From Saccoglossus kowalevskii (Eukaryota > Hemichordata > Enteropneusta > Harrimaniidae): a stretch of DNA of 64,000 bases. The notes under the pieces are model-generated. The model saw nothing but the letters and a program-made list of their open reading frames with translations, had not been told where the DNA came from and did not search any database. Positions 27,701 through 43,400 of this stretch are shown piece after piece (the first letter of the stretch is position 1; the number at the start of each line of letters is the position of its first letter). Location: NCBI RefSeq assembly GCF_000003605.2, contig NW_003141807.1, forward strand, positions 291,580-355,579, in the 5' to 3' direction. The position numbers and the translations under genes are program-made.

Positions 27701-28582
27701 TAACATTACTTCCAAACTACTTGCGATAGACTATTATACGTATATTCGCGCTTTTCGGGACAAATAATTTGCTCATTTCTGAAATATGCAGGCTTTCGCG
27801 ACCGAGTTGACAATGGAGAAAATTAAACACTAACTGAACACTCATGGTGAGGATAAAGTTATATATAATTTTTGCAGCTTGGGAAAAATTTTGTTGGCAA
27901 TCTCCAAGAACGCACAGTTACATGCAATGACTGCGCATGCGGCCTATTCGCGTCGGTGTCTTGATATTTAGTCAAAACCGCAAACTGCTGAGTTTATAAT
28001 ACCCAAGAAGTTCCCAACAATTTAAAAGATGGTGGAACGTGTATTTGTATGTCGTTTACTCCAATTAAAGACCGCAATTAGTTTACGAGTAAATGGTATG
28101 TATGACCAGGTGCTCCAAACCCAGTCATGGTTAAGGAATTTCTTGACAAATGAGTTGTAATTTGTCTTCTTTAAGATCTCAGAAACTGTTAATGAATTCT
28201 AGCTAATGGACGATTAGTGATTTAAGACAGGTACACGCTGTAGTGAGTCGTCACGGTCGATTCGGGAGAAAAACTTCACGACTTGGCGGCCAGAATGCCG
28301 GGACAAAAGACGCTCTGAAGACAAAGGGTGGTACACACGGGTCTCGTGAGAACGATATCCACTACAGGTGGTTCCAACAACATTCCCGTTCCTCTCTAAG
28401 TTTATAGCGCGGCACGTAACAACAGAAAGAAGGAATAAGAAATAAACAAAAACGCTATGTCTGGTACCCCGGAAGGGTGCCCTTCAAGACGACGTAGAAC
28501 TGAGCCGAGAATCGCGAATTAAAATGATAGTTTTTCCCACTTTGGTCATAAACTACATTAGATTCCCGGAGAAACTTACATT
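21761..28582. other. No recognisable gene; promoter-upstream region
   Basis: The part nearest 21.8 kb may carry regulatory DNA of the rough-like gene. Otherwise I found no confident gene. An open plus-strand segment ending at TGA 23107-23109 and a GC-rich patch at 25490-25650 look mildly coding but have no known homology. AT palindromes made of TATATATACATG units lie near 25695-25720. Confidence 0.4.
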
Positions 28583-31500
28583 GGGGGGGGGGGCTGGGGT
28601 ATCCTGTGGTACGTTTCTATACACGTCTCATGTGGCGGGCCTAGGGTTGTTCCCTGGGTACGACACGACTATGTAACTCACTCAAATATACTCAGATCGA
28701 TTATCGGCATTTTGATTAGTGGTGTTACAGGTGAAGGCTGTGTACGCAAAGCACTGATCTGGTCGCCTTTCATCACAAAGATTCGAGCTACATCCCCTCT
28801 CCAGTTGAGTCGAAGTATATATACAGTACAAGGCCAAATTTGATACGTCAAAAAAATATCAACTAACAAGCTGTTTTTATTGTTTGGTTAGCCAATGAGG
28901 CACAATCTTGTAGGTAGCTTCGCAGTGACTCCAAATATGTGAGTCGGATAGGGTTAGCTTCTTTCTAATCGTATTTTGATCTTAAATTTGACTCAAATAT
29001 TCAGTTATAATAAAAGTGATGGTTTCAATTTTACCACCATCAATTGTTTACACCTTTACAGCAATATATACCTGCTCTACCCATTCCATGGGGTATGTGA
29101 TTCTTAGCTAATTTGTAAGAACATGTAGAACGTAAACCGAATTTGAAAGCTGCATTGTCCTACTCCAAATTGTTGAATCAAGAGAATGGCTCGCAGTAAA
29201 ATCATTGAGGAATAATTACCAACGCTACAGAGGTGATCTTAGAAGGCAGTATTGTGAATATACCTACGACGCCATAACTTGGGAGAATGGAACGTTAATT
29301 GGGAGGGGTGGAGCAAAAAAAAAAACCAAGTCTCGTATCTCCCTCGAGAGACCCCGACGGCGTGTACGTCTAAGGTCTTTAAACTCCAAGTTTCTAACAG
29401 GATTGGCCACGATTTATGTCACGTGCCACACGTGAAGTATGTGCTAAAATATTTGAAACATGTGCGTTAGTCAAAACTGCTTGGCTGGCCTCGGGATCAT
29501 TGTATCTTTCTCTCACTGATTTGAGGATATTATGTTGTAATATGTTTGTCAGTTTCGTATTATTCTTTTTGGAAATTATCTTGTGAACTTGCCAATATCG
29601 ATTCGGTATTGATCCTGATATATAAATGAATGTAGTCCATACTTAGTAGTTTTAACAGATGGTAAATTTAAATGCTTGAACCCCTTAGTTTTTATTGGTT
29701 TAATGTTGAGGTATCATATCTTGCAAGTGAGAGCTCTACTATCCAATGCTTTATACACCGTCTTACACACATTGAATAGTCTTTGTAAAGGCAGAGGAAC
29801 ATTGTTCACATCCATGAACGCAGTATACAGCTTTGCTTTTCATTCATGTTACTCTGATACCTCTGGATTGTTTGTTGATGTTATCCCAGTCGTATGCAGC
29901 TTTTCCTTGTAGAGCGAAATAGAACAGTTCGTATGATTTGACTAAGTGTGATATGAATATATAATTTGTATTGTGTGCTCGGTATCGGCACTGTGTGGTT
30001 TCTCATACTAGTATGTGTTTACCAAAATTTTTATTTTTTCAATACTACTTTTTGAAAATGTCAGGATCCATTATAGTTGAGATTTTTTTGGTGACTGGAG
30101 TGTAAGTTTACATTTGTTTTGGAGAAAGCATGTAACGAAAGGTGGATCAACCAACGCACAAGCAAGATAGGAAGGCATTCGCAGCGTCGAGTGTACATGA
30201 AGAAGATTTCGCTGCTAATCAGTTGTAGTTATCTGAACTATGCGTGAGTTGATGGTTCCTTGTTTTTTACTATACTGTAGTTCTTTGGCGAGTATGGATC
30301 TGATATTAATGTTTTATTGATAGTGAGTTTTAATCTGTTTATTGGATATGTTTACACTACATTCTGTGAATGCCCCCGTGCACTGATGCACTGTCTGACT
30401 TCCCTTATGTTTGATTGATGTTGTATCACCTTTGTACCTTAATCATAATGCTAGTAGGTCAGGCGCACACTTATCATTTGTTGGGGGTGGGGGTCACTGT
30501 CAGAATTTGCCCAGAAAACAAGCATTTGTCGTTCAACTACAGTTTACTTGAAAAATATAATTTAGGTTTAATTGGAAATTGACCCCGCTGTCATACGACA
30601 ACAAATAAAATACGATCTACATTTTTATGATTTTTTATGTATATGGCATATTGGAGCAAAGTTGTGTTGCGTTGTTTGTATATTTAAATTTTGTAAAGTC
30701 ATATATAAGCAGGGGGCAATGTCGTCATAATGATATCGCCAGTGATGTCTTCTTAACCTTTTCACCACTGTTCCCTCTTTTCATCACAATTTCACAAAAT
30801 AGTCCCGTTTATATATAGTCTGCACTTTCTTTTTTAGAGTATTGGGACACAAATACCAAAAAAACTAGAAATTGGTTCAAATGTTATCTGTTGGCTCCAA
30901 AATTCGGATTCATTTCCAGAAATATTGAAGAATATGTAAGGAAAAAGTGTAGAAAAAACATTGGCAAATAAGACTGTTGGAGAAAAGGTTAATCGAGCGA
31001 TCACTGCAAAGTGATGACATATCCGCGGCAAGAACATGCGTGTTTCCAACCAAAAATATTAATATTCCAAATGGAGTTTGACGAGACAAGGTGTGTGAAT
31101 TATTTACAGTGCGAAGAATTATCAAAGTTCATGATCATTGGCGTATCGATCAAATTGAGTAGTTGTGGTGTTGTATGTTGTACTACTGTATGAACACTGA
31201 GCGAGGCAGACCTACTCGCCGTGATTGGGTCTTGGATGTTTCCGTCAGTATGCCAACACGCGTCAGGATAAGTGATACATGATGTTCCTTACCTTTACAG
31301 TGATGTCATTACCACAGTGCATTGAGGGTGATGTATAAGTAACGCAGGCAAAAGTCCGCACAAAAGCATAGTACACGGCCTGATCGTTCCCGTAAATCTG
31401 TCCATGTGCGCAATTCTGTGATTTTGATTTACTAAATTGAATACGATTTTCAAGCATTCTGACATATGGACCTTTTAGATTCGTAGCTCTGTTCTTAGAT

Positions 31501-34500
31501 TTCAACTTGAACTCTCGGCGGATTCAGGACGGACTGTTTCACTGTAGTTACTTTTTCGTAAATGCGCTGTGTGTAACGCCAAGGTCACCATACCCCCAAA
31601 CCCATACCACGGGAAAACTCAAATTTCCTTAGTAAATTTTATATAACAGTTGTTCTATTCACCATCAACTTTCTTTTCGCAAAATTTAACATCCCTCTCC
31701 AGTTTTCTTTTGACATGGCCACAGTCCCTCTAAAGAGATTCATGTGATAAGTACTGTCATGGTAGTCGAGAGGTCCGAAGCGTGAGCTCAATCATGTGAT
31801 AGTGGGAAATTCGTATGTAATCAAGAATGTGACGTAAATTTAACTAACCGAAGCAGTTCAAAGTAACGCATGCACATTTACAGTTGATGTGGTTTCCAAA
31901 ACGACTGCAAATTCATCCAAAACATAATACACCAAAACGATGTTTGACATAATCAAAAAATGAAGAAAAATGAGGTGTGATGCGTCTTCTAACCAGAAAT
32001 ATCCTTTTCAGCCTTTAATGTGCAAGTGAATCTTACAAGCTAATGACAGTTTTGACGCACACGGTCACCCGCCGTATCGGATGGATACTTTCCTTGATGC
32101 CGAAAAAAACAAAAACAAAACGAGAACATGATTCCAAGTTCTGTTCGACTCGTAACTTAGTTACGCGAATTAGTAAACGTTTTCTAAATGGCAATTAAAA
32201 GATACAACAGTTGAGACTGAATCTTAGTTATTCCAATCATACTAATCATTCTGAATATTTTTAAACAAACAAAGGATGCATCCCGATCGAATTTGAGCTC
32301 CGCTTCTTCTATTGTGTATCGATCATATCGAAAGTTCGTTAATTTTTAAAATGTACAAAACTGAAAGATCCGCCGGCTTTTCATGTATGCGTTTCTTTTC
32401 ACGGCGTGCTTGTCTGTTACATTATGTGACGCGCTGTGAGAGTAGCTCTCAACACACCAATGGGTGACTGCAAACGATCCATCAAATCTAATACTGTACA
32501 GACATAATCAATGAATAATTTCTCGAAAATAATATTTTGAGAGGTAGTCATCGATTTTTGTACTGTTTCTAAACAAATTGACATTGATGCGCGCTTCCCG
32601 TTTTGTTAAGTGCATATATAAGCCGTGATGACAGCGCGGCCACTGTTGTCTTTCTGTTCATATGCAAATGAGTCTCTGAAATGTAGCCACCTGCATGTTG
32701 TCAATTATGTATCTCCGTTGTAGCTTTCAGTTGTCGCTGGTGTTTTTCCCGCGTAGCAATAATGCCGTTTCTGCTTTTCAAATTTCTTTTGTTAAACTCC
32801 GTATAGTAATATCCGCCAAGCGACTCCGATCCTTTAAGCTGTACTCAGCCCAGTTTGAGTTGCTATCCCCCCCCCCCTTGTGAAGTCGACTAAGTCTGGC
32901 AAAATACAGATACCACAAACGTTTTTTTTTTTTTTTAGAATTATCTCATTTTGATTTTGTCGACTGCCTTTCCAAACACAGTCCGGTCTTTATGTATCGA
33001 ATGAAGTTCGAAGTTGTTGGACATGGATTTGTATGTTGTCGATACACAAGAATACATACGAGGGCCAATCAGTGAAAAGTCGTGAATGTCACGTAGTAAA
33101 CGTAGGACACCATGACAACGAGCTCTAAACACTTTCAATGATCGATTGTAACACATTTGAAAGATTGTAGTTATATGAAGACCCTAATTTACGCCAACGT
33201 TTACATCGATACATCGAACACGTTATCTAAGTTGTGAATATGAGAAATACTTTCTAACAAATTTGGTGTACACATCGCTTCATCACTGCAATATTAAATT
33301 GACAGTTTTGGACTGTCTAATTTGTTTAAATTAAAGGAAGAAAGTGGGGAAAACATTGTCGCAGGAGTTTCACTTTATCGAATTCATACTGATAAAACTT
33401 CAACATTCGGACGCCTTTTCTGAATAGAAAACAAATAATAACATTAATAAGTTCACGTACAAAGCAACGGAGATGAATTGTCTACACGGCGCATGCTCGC
33501 CGCAAGACAGATGAATACAAATCAATCCGTTAATTAAAATGGCAACACTGAAAAGCTCACGAAACATAAAACTTTGATTACATTCGAGGCCCGCTCTACT
33601 TTATTCACTTCGGCGTGTGTAATTGGATATACTTTTCCCAAAACCAACTCAAGTGCCTTTCCTCGCCGTTATCAGTAATCTACGCCACGCCACGCAAACA
33701 AATTAGCATCGATCTCCCGACTTCCCCGGCACTATTCACAAGTGTGTTGGCAGTCCTTATCGTGCCTCCGTTTTTTAAACATTCGATTTTTATCCGTCGC
33801 TATACCAGAAGCGTTATCGTGGAAAATAGAAATAAAAAGTAACACGGAAAAAGGCGCGTTAAATTTGCCTTATCGCGAGATCAGCGACAGAGTAGCAGGG
33901 TTCACCTGTTACACATGAATTATTAAGTGTCCGATTTTTGCCTCAAAAACAATCACAAATTGTGGTGGCGATGTCATACGCACCAGTAAACAGACCTTTC
34001 CGATAAAAATATTTCTCATCGAATTCATTATTTTCCAACAAATGGTACAGAGGGAATTTACAAACCATAACACTATTGGTTGTTACAATAGTTCTGTAAA
34101 GTTTCGTTGTAGCAAAGTCATCTTTCTGTTTCCTCTTTCCCGAGGCGGGCGCTCTAATCAGAGTGGCTTTTAGATGAAGATTATCTCCACTTGGGTAGCG
34201 TTCGCTATAATAGTCCCTCAACATTCGGCTAACTTTGGGATTTTAAAATTATAATAAAACACTGAAATGTTACTCGCCTTTCCGACAAAAAATACTACAC
34301 AACCTTTCGATGTTACGATATATAATAGCGACGGCGTTGAAAATAATTTTATACCAAATCTAGTAGTGATCATTTTACAATATACAATAAAATAACATTA
34401 CATCAGCTGCGATGAATTAAATGAATGATTACTATCTCGTTTTAAACTTCCAACCTCTTAAACTTTAGAAGATGGACAGTTGTGGACGTGATTGATTTGG

Positions 34501-37354
34501 ATCCATGGACCAAATCTACTGTGCAGTCAGTCAAATCTATTGTACGTCCCCGAGTCGAGACAGATGACTTCCGAGTTCTGGTATCAATTATTGATAGTCC
34601 TCGTCACAATTGTTAGCATTGGATTGCATTCTCTTGGAAAAATAAACAGTCCTTATTGAAAACCCCCAGGCCCTAGGAGCATAGAGCAGTGCGCCCGACT
34701 TTTAAAGTCTTGATATAAAAACGTAGGCTTTCCAATTACGCACTATCATATGCAGACTCGTTTAGAAATTATAGCAGTACTGCACCTTCATACTATGTTA
34801 AATTTATATCGTGGTGTAAATTTTTAAACTTGCTACCCTTACTCTGGGTCGTAGCAACTGGCGGTGCACATGGTTCCGTATATACACAGTTGAATGCACA
34901 GGGACATTGGTACGGAACCCATGGCCATGTTTTGCTCATTAATGACGACAGTGATTAGAATACACAAAACATAGGAAATCATTGTGATCGTGATCGCCTT
35001 TAAATCATCTCAAAATGATTGATTTGTCGAATCTAACCAAACGAAACAGTGATATCAAATGTGTGCTTTAGATGCGAGACAGTGACACAGTCGGTTCGAG
35101 TCGAGTCATCGTTCAGCGAACTTTCCTATACACCTCCTGCTTGTCAGCTAAGAGACGAATTCAGAGACAGAGCTCCGCTGGTTAGCAACGATAACGCCAT
35201 GGGAAAATAAAGATAAGCCATTTTTCTTCCCCTCCCCCCGCCAAAAAAGTGTATGATGCAATTACAATTTCCCAAGAAAATTTGATTGCCCTAGTTCAAA
35301 AACGATTATACACATTTACCACCTCAGCAAACCCATGGCTTTATTGGAGAATACTCACATAATTATCATGTGACGCCGAACGGGACCGAAGAACCAGACC
35401 CTGACTCCATTAGTAGGCACACAAAACAAGTGGACCGACAATAAGTCTAGGGAAATAAAACTAGGGGTTGTAATTTTAAAATTGCCCCATCTTATGTCTC
35501 ATTAGGGAGGCGAGTAATTCGTTAATAGGCTATAAAAATCATTCTCACACGACTGTGGAGGGGCATGTATCAATACGCGTGCGAAGTACACGAAATCTGA
35601 ATCTCTTCTGCTGCCGCTGAATTAAGATATTTTGTGAAAAATAATACGTAGAAATAATGTTAAACCAGCACGACTGAGAACATCACGATTCGAATTCCAG
35701 AAAAAGGTTCTCGTGTTTATGTTTAAATAGACACTATTGGCCAACGCCTGACGCCGTTTCAACTCGATGGAAACGGGTTGGCAGTACAATAGTCGTCAAG
35801 GCAACGAACAACGCCACCGTTTAATTTGACACGAGTGAGTACATATAAGCAAGTACAGTGTATAGAACATAGAAGTCAAGTTCATATAAAACATGTAAAC
35901 AAGCAGCTACATGCAGAGCGAAATATACTGTAGAGCCAGCAAAATATAAGTTATGTGCCATCACGGTTCAGGTAATCCTGTTCCATTCTCACGGCCGCGG
36001 GTAGCCCCGCTGTTCGTGCAACGCAACGGCAACCATGGCGTCGCGGAGTCTTCAATGATGATGGATAGAGAAAAAGTTCAAATGGCGTTGTCCTATTGGT
36101 CAATGGCTATAGATAATGTGACAATGCGCGGAGTAAAGTGGTGGTGTAATAATGGGAACGTCAGGGAAAATTACCCCAGGAACCCATTTGCTGCATTTAA
36201 GTCAATTCAGTGGAAATATGCATCAAAATATACGTGAGAAAGGGCTTTCCTGTCGTTCTGCGTCTGATTCTAGGAGAATCGGGGTGAACGAGGACGCTAC
36301 TCAGGGGACTGCTAGTAAAGGAAGCGTGACGGTTCCCACGTTACTATATACAATGTTCGCTACACTTATCAAATATATCTTGATAAAAATCGAGTTTAAA
36401 TATAAAGTGCACAAATATTAGGAAATATATCATTGAATAAAACCCACGTATAAAAATCTAAATAACCTGAATAATTGAAATATTCTGAACGGAATGATTG
36501 GGCTTTCATAGAAAACGTCTTTCAAGTTTCATTCTTGAACTTTCCGTGCTAAATAAATAAATTACAACCCATCAACAAACAAATAAATAAGTAAAAAAAG
36601 TCTGTTATTATGAATATATTATATTTTCCAGTTCTTCAATTGCTTGCATTACAACTGTAAATGAACGGTCAAACCCTCACTGCGTTATATCATCGAATCT
36701 CTGATCATATCTTGGCTGGTACCTCTATTGAGATTTCTCCGTCCATACTAGAAAGGGTCGATGATTTCATTTTACCTCTCTTCAGACAAAAAATCAAAAA
36801 GTTTCCCTCTGATTTACAATGAATGTCACCGAATAATTTAGAAATCTGAGCATGCGCTGACCTATATGGATTTGTAAACGAGAAACACGAAAAATTGGCG
36901 TAATTATGGTTTATTGTGTATAATTTATACAATGAGATGCAATTTTTATTTCACCGCGACATTTTTACAGGCAACGCCATTGTAGTCACGTGACCTCGAG
37001 ACAAACATGTAATATAATCTATATTAAGATTTGACAAACTGCGAAGCAATGGACGATGAGTCAAAATTGTTTATAGCTTTCAAAACAACCTAGACCCCTC
37101 TCCTCAAATTTAAACTTAGAATGGTAAATAAAGAACTTGACTGTATTGCTTACCGCCCATTATTTGAAATTAGTTTTGTTTTATTGCAATTACTCCAACT
37201 TGCCAAGTTGATTAAACTTTAAACTTAAGGCACAGTAAATTCACGTTCGGGAAGTTACTGGTAGCTATATGAATATAACATCGTCGCACCCACACAACGA
37301 ATAACGCAATAAGTATATGGCTACTGACACCGATCCGGAAAATGTAAATTGTTT
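28583..37354. other. No recognisable gene; homopolymer runs
   Basis: Contains G11 at 28583-28593, C11 at 32867-32877 and a T run near 32922-32937. A single arm CCACAGTCCCTCTA lies at 31719-31732 and resembles the ends of the micro-palindromes at 46.8-50.3 kb, but no partner arm follows. A CpG-rich segment at 35960-36140 contains a CCAAT-type site and could be regulatory. No coding gene recognised. Confidence 0.4.
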
Positions 37355-37480
37355 GACGCACACGATCGTCGCACAGTGCGTAATTGAATTAACGTAAACA
37401 ACCAATGTATTTACCACGTATTATATACATTGCATGGAACCTATGACAAACACGACTCGTTGCCACGAATATGACGTTAA
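37355..37480 (-). mobile_element. MITE family 1, strongly diverged copy
   Basis: Read on plus, the segment follows the order of the 12449 copy: GATCGTCGCACAGTGCG, then AACGTAAACAACCAATGTATT, ACCACGTATTATATAC, ATGGAACCTATGACAAACACGACTCG. Many substitutions are present, and neither TTAAAG terminus is intact. It is best seen as an old, decayed insertion of the same family. Confidence 0.6.
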
Positions 37481-40400
37481 AATGACAATACTTGTGTGAC
37501 TAAAACAAAACTATCTTTAGGGCCAACAACTTGAGACATTCAGTCCTCACGTTCATGTGTTGCTATTAATTTGCTAACACATCCCATAAAAATTGAGTCG
37601 GCCCGTATCAGTACAATCACTATACTACAGGCAACTAGATATTACTAGATGCTTCATTTTATGGAAAATGTACAATCACCTCCTATATAACTCTTATACG
37701 TGCTTGATATAAGTGATTACAGCATCTGCCTCAACACACAAATAATTATGATATCACTTATGCTAACACATAGATTTATGACAACACTCGCACTTCAACA
37801 CAGCAAATATTGGCATCGTTTGCACCGAAACAATCGATTCCACTCAGGCTGACGATGACATCACTGAAACACAAACAATGATGACACCAGACACGTAAAC
37901 AGTTAATTCGACTTTCAGATAAGCCATATTGTGAACACATATCAGTGAATTCATTAAGTTAACGGATACTAACGATGATATCTCGGTAGACCCGCGTTCC
38001 AATCCTACCTGTGGGTAAACACTAAAAGGTTCGACCTCACTCGAGTGTGCCACAGACTCAATGGGAAGGTTAAATCTACTGGCTGGGATTAATTCACTAA
38101 CACATGCGAGTTTGGGGGAGGGGGTCTCTGGTTAAGGTCCGCGGGTTCTTGTGTTCGATCGAGCCTGGTTGACGCCAGGATATCGCATTTAATTGCCTTT
38201 GTGATTGGAAGATGGTTAAGGTTTGTCACGTCGTCCTTAACTGGAATATGGTCTCTGTGGAAATATACACTACACCAGCACTGGCACTTGTCGCAATTGC
38301 ACATGTAAGTCATCAGGAGAGACAACACTGTCATTCAATGTCCAAACCAAAAAGAGGTGATAATCTTAGGGTTCAATAAATTCCAGTCAATTACAAGAAG
38401 AAGGAATAAATAGGTCAATAAAGTTAATTCGTTGGGCGGACTACGGATAAAATAAATGAGGTCACCGTGTAAGAAAATGTCCATTCAGGAAAATTGGAAC
38501 ACCATTTCTCAGCCTAACTCTATCAGCGAACACCCATAACGACGTGGGTAACGTATTGATAATGCCAACACCACTAACATGAACACTTATACCACAACAT
38601 ATTGTCGCAATATACATTTACAATGACAACGTCTGATATCGACAATATTTATACGCGTACTATAAGGAAATAAAAACAAATAGACCAAACTTGATTGTGT
38701 GTAAATTGAAAAATATTACACTAATTATTGATCGTGATTGAAATGAATACATAAATAATGATTTGATTCGTTCATTTTCTTTAAAGAGTTTGAGATTCGT
38801 ATTAAATATTGTGATTTTTTTACTAAAAGAAAATCGAAATTTGCCGAGATCACGGAACTGCTATTGAGATGGAGTAGATTCTCTTAGGGTATTCTATCGA
38901 CTAGGATTATTAGCTCTGTTGTATGTCTCCAATAACCACGACCGCTCCTCCTGTTCTATGTAATATGTTCAACGTCTGTCGAGCTTGCTGAAATATTGAT
39001 AGACAACAATGTGACCAATCAGATTATGGATCTTTTTTTTAAGCCAGAGCAACTTTTTACCACCACTACTTTGATTCGTAATTTCTAATTTCTATATACG
39101 AAAAAAATAAACCCGCGTTAATTCAGCCTTTTGTAGGGATTTAATTAGTATTTTGTTATGAACTAGTGAGATTTTGGTGGCATCTTGTGTGGACTGAAAA
39201 GCCCCGGCCTTTAAATACCATGAATGAATCGACAAGACTCGATTTCCGTCAAAGGGGCACGCGCCCAGTTCTCGGTTCGGGACACCCTGTATTCTGTGGA
39301 CATCCATTGAAACGCGCCTTATAATACTAGTTGATTGCGATCACACATACATACGCACGTGTTCTGCTGATCTGGTTTGTTCAAGTGCAATGAAAGACCT
39401 TAAATGAACTTGAACTTGTGCATGGGGTGTGCCAACAAACGAAGATTGGCCTTAGCGTCAGTGATTTCAATTACATCGCCTCCACCGTGGATCGATATTC
39501 ACCGGCAACTTTTGTACACCGATTTTTTCAAAAAAATATCATTTCAAACTATAACTTTTAATGTACTTTTTGAGCTCTACTTTCATATCTTCAATAAAAT
39601 CAATAGACAATTCTCGATTGCGATTTTGGCAGTTTTCCTGGTTGCGTTATTTGTTTCTAAGAGTTTATGATGTTAGTGTATGCGATGCGTAATCTAAACA
39701 CATGATGTAGTGTCGATTATGGGCACTGTGGGGATGTTGCTTCTACTTTCCACTGTTACCTACTTATAATACATGACTTATACGAGTGAACAATTCTGAA
39801 TTCTGAACAAATTCATGATTTAAAAAAACCGCCACTCAGTTGTCCATTAACAACGTAGCTATTATAATATATTGCCAAAGTTGGTTCTACAGGCTAATTT
39901 TGCGGCCGTAAGACGCTGTTTTTTCCTTCAGAATGGCGAGTTTCAAAAACCTCTTTCAAATATCTTCAAGCCCGTAAACCGACACAGAATACTCAAACAA
40001 TGAATTAGAGAGCAGCGACTCGGTTCTTCGGAACAGCATGGTGCCCTCACATATTGCCCTCCCAATTTACGCATCAAAAAATGCTTATGTGTTAAATCAT
40101 CACAAATTGTAAAATTGCTCGTTGTTCAAAATACCCCCAAACCGAGGCTCACCAATCAATCACGTGATGAGACTGTCCTTGGAGTCCTCGCCGACACCGG
40201 GGAAAGCGTTTTAATAATTGCTACTCGAACCGTGACGACATCCCACTGTTTAACCCCATGATGCACCGCGCGCCATAACCCGACTTCCCCGAGCCCGGGT
40301 TTGTCTACAACGTATAACACACCTAATATAATTAATTTGTTCTTATCAACGCATCAAATCAATTTGAACTTTACGGTGTCGTTGATGGTATCCCACTGGC

Positions 40401-43400
40401 TTTAATATTTCCCCCGCAATCGGCTCGTTTCTCTTGAAAGTCGTTCATGCGTAGGCGATATAATGAAATTAACGTATGGGGAGAAAGGGGTGGGTAATAT
40501 TGTGAAGGCAAACAGATAATCCTCGATTGTCATCGATTCGTTGAGTTTTAATCAACAGAGGGCAATGAATACGTGCAAATAAAATTAACGCGTCGGCGAT
40601 GCGAAAATATACGCCCTTGGTCCCAATGATGGCTCAAAATAAAACTTTTTTGAATAAAAAATAATAATAATTATAACAATCATAATGAGTTGAGATTTCT
40701 GGTTCATCTACGGTAAGTAATATGAGAATAAACTTATAGTAACTTCGCTTTACATATCAAAAATTATCACGTCAATTTCTTCTGCGCGTGAACAACCGAT
40801 GAAGTCGGTATGGCTGATGCTTCGACTTTTTATTCTGTTTTTATTGTCCCGAATGTCTACCCCTCGGTAATGGGGTGACGGGTTTCTCGTGTGCTTGTTA
40901 CTGGCACACAGTTTAGTTGAGATTAGGAGACCCTTTGTTGGATGTGCTAGTGGTATGTGTATTCGTACTGGTGTTTAATCTGTTTCATAGAAAGCGCGCG
41001 AGCGCTGGAAAGAAAAAATAATCGTCGTTAATATGGGTGAACTTTTGTTAAAACCCTGCTTGAACGCGGCCTTCCAAGAGGTGGAATAATTTATTTGTTT
41101 TCAACATGGATATGTTAGTGATGTGTTTTCGATGTAAAAACTAGTTGAAGTTTTAAGGAAAAGTTGAATGGAAATGACGACAAAGTGAAATAACCATTAT
41201 CGATTTTAAAAACATCCAACATATTGTTCTTGTTGAGGAAATATACAACCGCGCAAAACTGTTCAATCTGGCGAGCCAATCATACACTATGAATAATAAC
41301 GTAAAATTGTTTTTGTCACAAATTATCAAACAATTCTAGGCTTTAAATTAAATATTGATTTGTTGCAGAACAAATCAACGTATCTGAATAATAGCTTGTT
41401 ATTTTTTTCTTCGAAATCATTTTGTTATCTTAAAAAATCCACATATTAATATCGTGTGGATGTTTTGTTGGAAACACACTATTTTATATATATATTATGT
41501 TGAATTGAAAATGATGATTAGTAAAAATGAAAACAAAAATATGTAATATTCTAAACACATTGTTTATAGTAACTATCGGATGTTATTCTCATTGCATTAC
41601 AATCAATATCACGTCGTCAATATAATATCATAGCGTATATTGGATCTCTCGAACGCACTCCGTCAAAAACAGAAAAGCAAAAAAAAAGAAATAAACGGTA
41701 GCGATATATTTGCAATGTTAGTGACCATTAATACACCTAACTGTGCAGAACACGAGGGTATGTCCGGAAGGCGGAGCATGTGAACGAGTCATTTGGCGTT
41801 CGAAAGATATCGTTCAGCAAAGAACAGCTAGCGCATAATGACTTTGACCTGCGGCTCCGGGACATGGCCGTCAGCTTTATTGATTTATCTTAATCATTTA
41901 CGGAATAAAAAGTAAAGGACATTGGTCAGATTAATTTAAATGAGATTAGTGGTCATGTGAAACAGTCAATATTAGAAATAGCGGGCCCAGAAGTGCAGTT
42001 TGATTTTGCAGTAATGAGGTTTTTCTGTCAATGTTCAGTTTAATTTAAACATTTCAAGTAATAATTACGTTCAGAATTAAGAGAGAGTAGATTCTCAGGC
42101 ATGCTACTGAAAGAGCAATTCGTATTTTCGTGGCGATCCAGCCAGCCAAAGTTTATTCGGCCTTCGTCTCACCATGGATGACCGTCTTCCGCGAAACCGA
42201 TGGTGGCGATCATGACAAATAGATAGATACGTAATGTGATATTTCAACACTTTTCGCACGTACTAAGGATTGGAGAACATCGTATGCCCATCTGTACCGC
42301 GAACGGAGATTTGTCCGTCCCAAAACAATGACAATAAATACTCATTTTTAGATTTTTTTCAGTTATGTTCAAAAAAAGCCAATTAATATTGCATAATTCT
42401 TGTTCCAAAACCACAAACCTGGAAAGAAGTCACGGAGCGAGTGTCGCCGTGCTTTGTTGGACAATTTTTGGAGGAATGTTTGAATGAATGTTTGAAGAAG
42501 ATCGCGATTTGGGCGTCCGCAACATCGAGACATCAGCGTTCCGGGCAGTGCGACCGCCTCGATACTGCGATGAAATAACGCCGATAATTGGACAATTGGT
42601 TGAATTTCCTACACGGATACACATCAATATCCGACTCAGCGAGCTTCCGTACTCGCAGTAGCACGGTGATGAGGAGAAACGCTTGAGGGTACTGACTCCA
42701 TCCCCCGCTTGAGTGGCCAATCAGTCGCGGGATGATGAGAAGCTACCCAGATGTGTGATTGTCCGCTCCTCTGGCGAAGCTAATTGATGCGAAGACGATG
42801 ACGGCCATTACCATAATTCTATTGAGTTCACTGTCTAGAGCCGTGCGCTCAATAAAAAAACGCACGACAATAGCTGACCAGAGATAAACAAAGACAGCGA
42901 GACAAATGTACATTTTGTTTCTTAAAAAAAGGGTTAAATCGTCGTCTGACGCCGGAGTTATTCGCTCATTATGTGCGAACCATAGCAGAGAGTCTCGACA
43001 TTTTCAGATCCACGCGCAAATAAACTAGGACACTGTGTTATCGACCGACAGACATCATCTTTAGGGAGGGGGCATAGTGAGGGAGTGCTGTTTAACAATT
43101 GTACCAACAAGATAAAAATAAAATTACAAAGACAATAAAACCGACAGAAAAAATGCTACGATTATTACTTAAACAGTTGTTCCCCTCTTTAAAAATAAGA
43201 CACACATACACTATATAAAGAGCAACGTTTCTTAATTTCTCAAATTTGATGATACAGATAAGGTTAAGAGTTGTTAAGTTAGTTTCACTGTTCGGTTCTT
43301 ATCTGATTAGAGCTGTACTACTTTGATATAGAGAAACTGACAGACAATATGCTAGCTATCTATAACGTCCCTATCATTGTCATAGTTCGCTATGATTACT

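Noticed and set aside
31719-31732. CCACAGTCCCTCTA, matching the arm of the micro-palindromes
   Set aside because: No inverse arm and no flanking direct repeat; at most a one-ended relic.
37990-38175. tRNA-like A-box and B-box motifs, possible SINE
   Set aside because: No cloverleaf can be drawn, the spacing of boxes is wrong, and no second copy was seen in the window.
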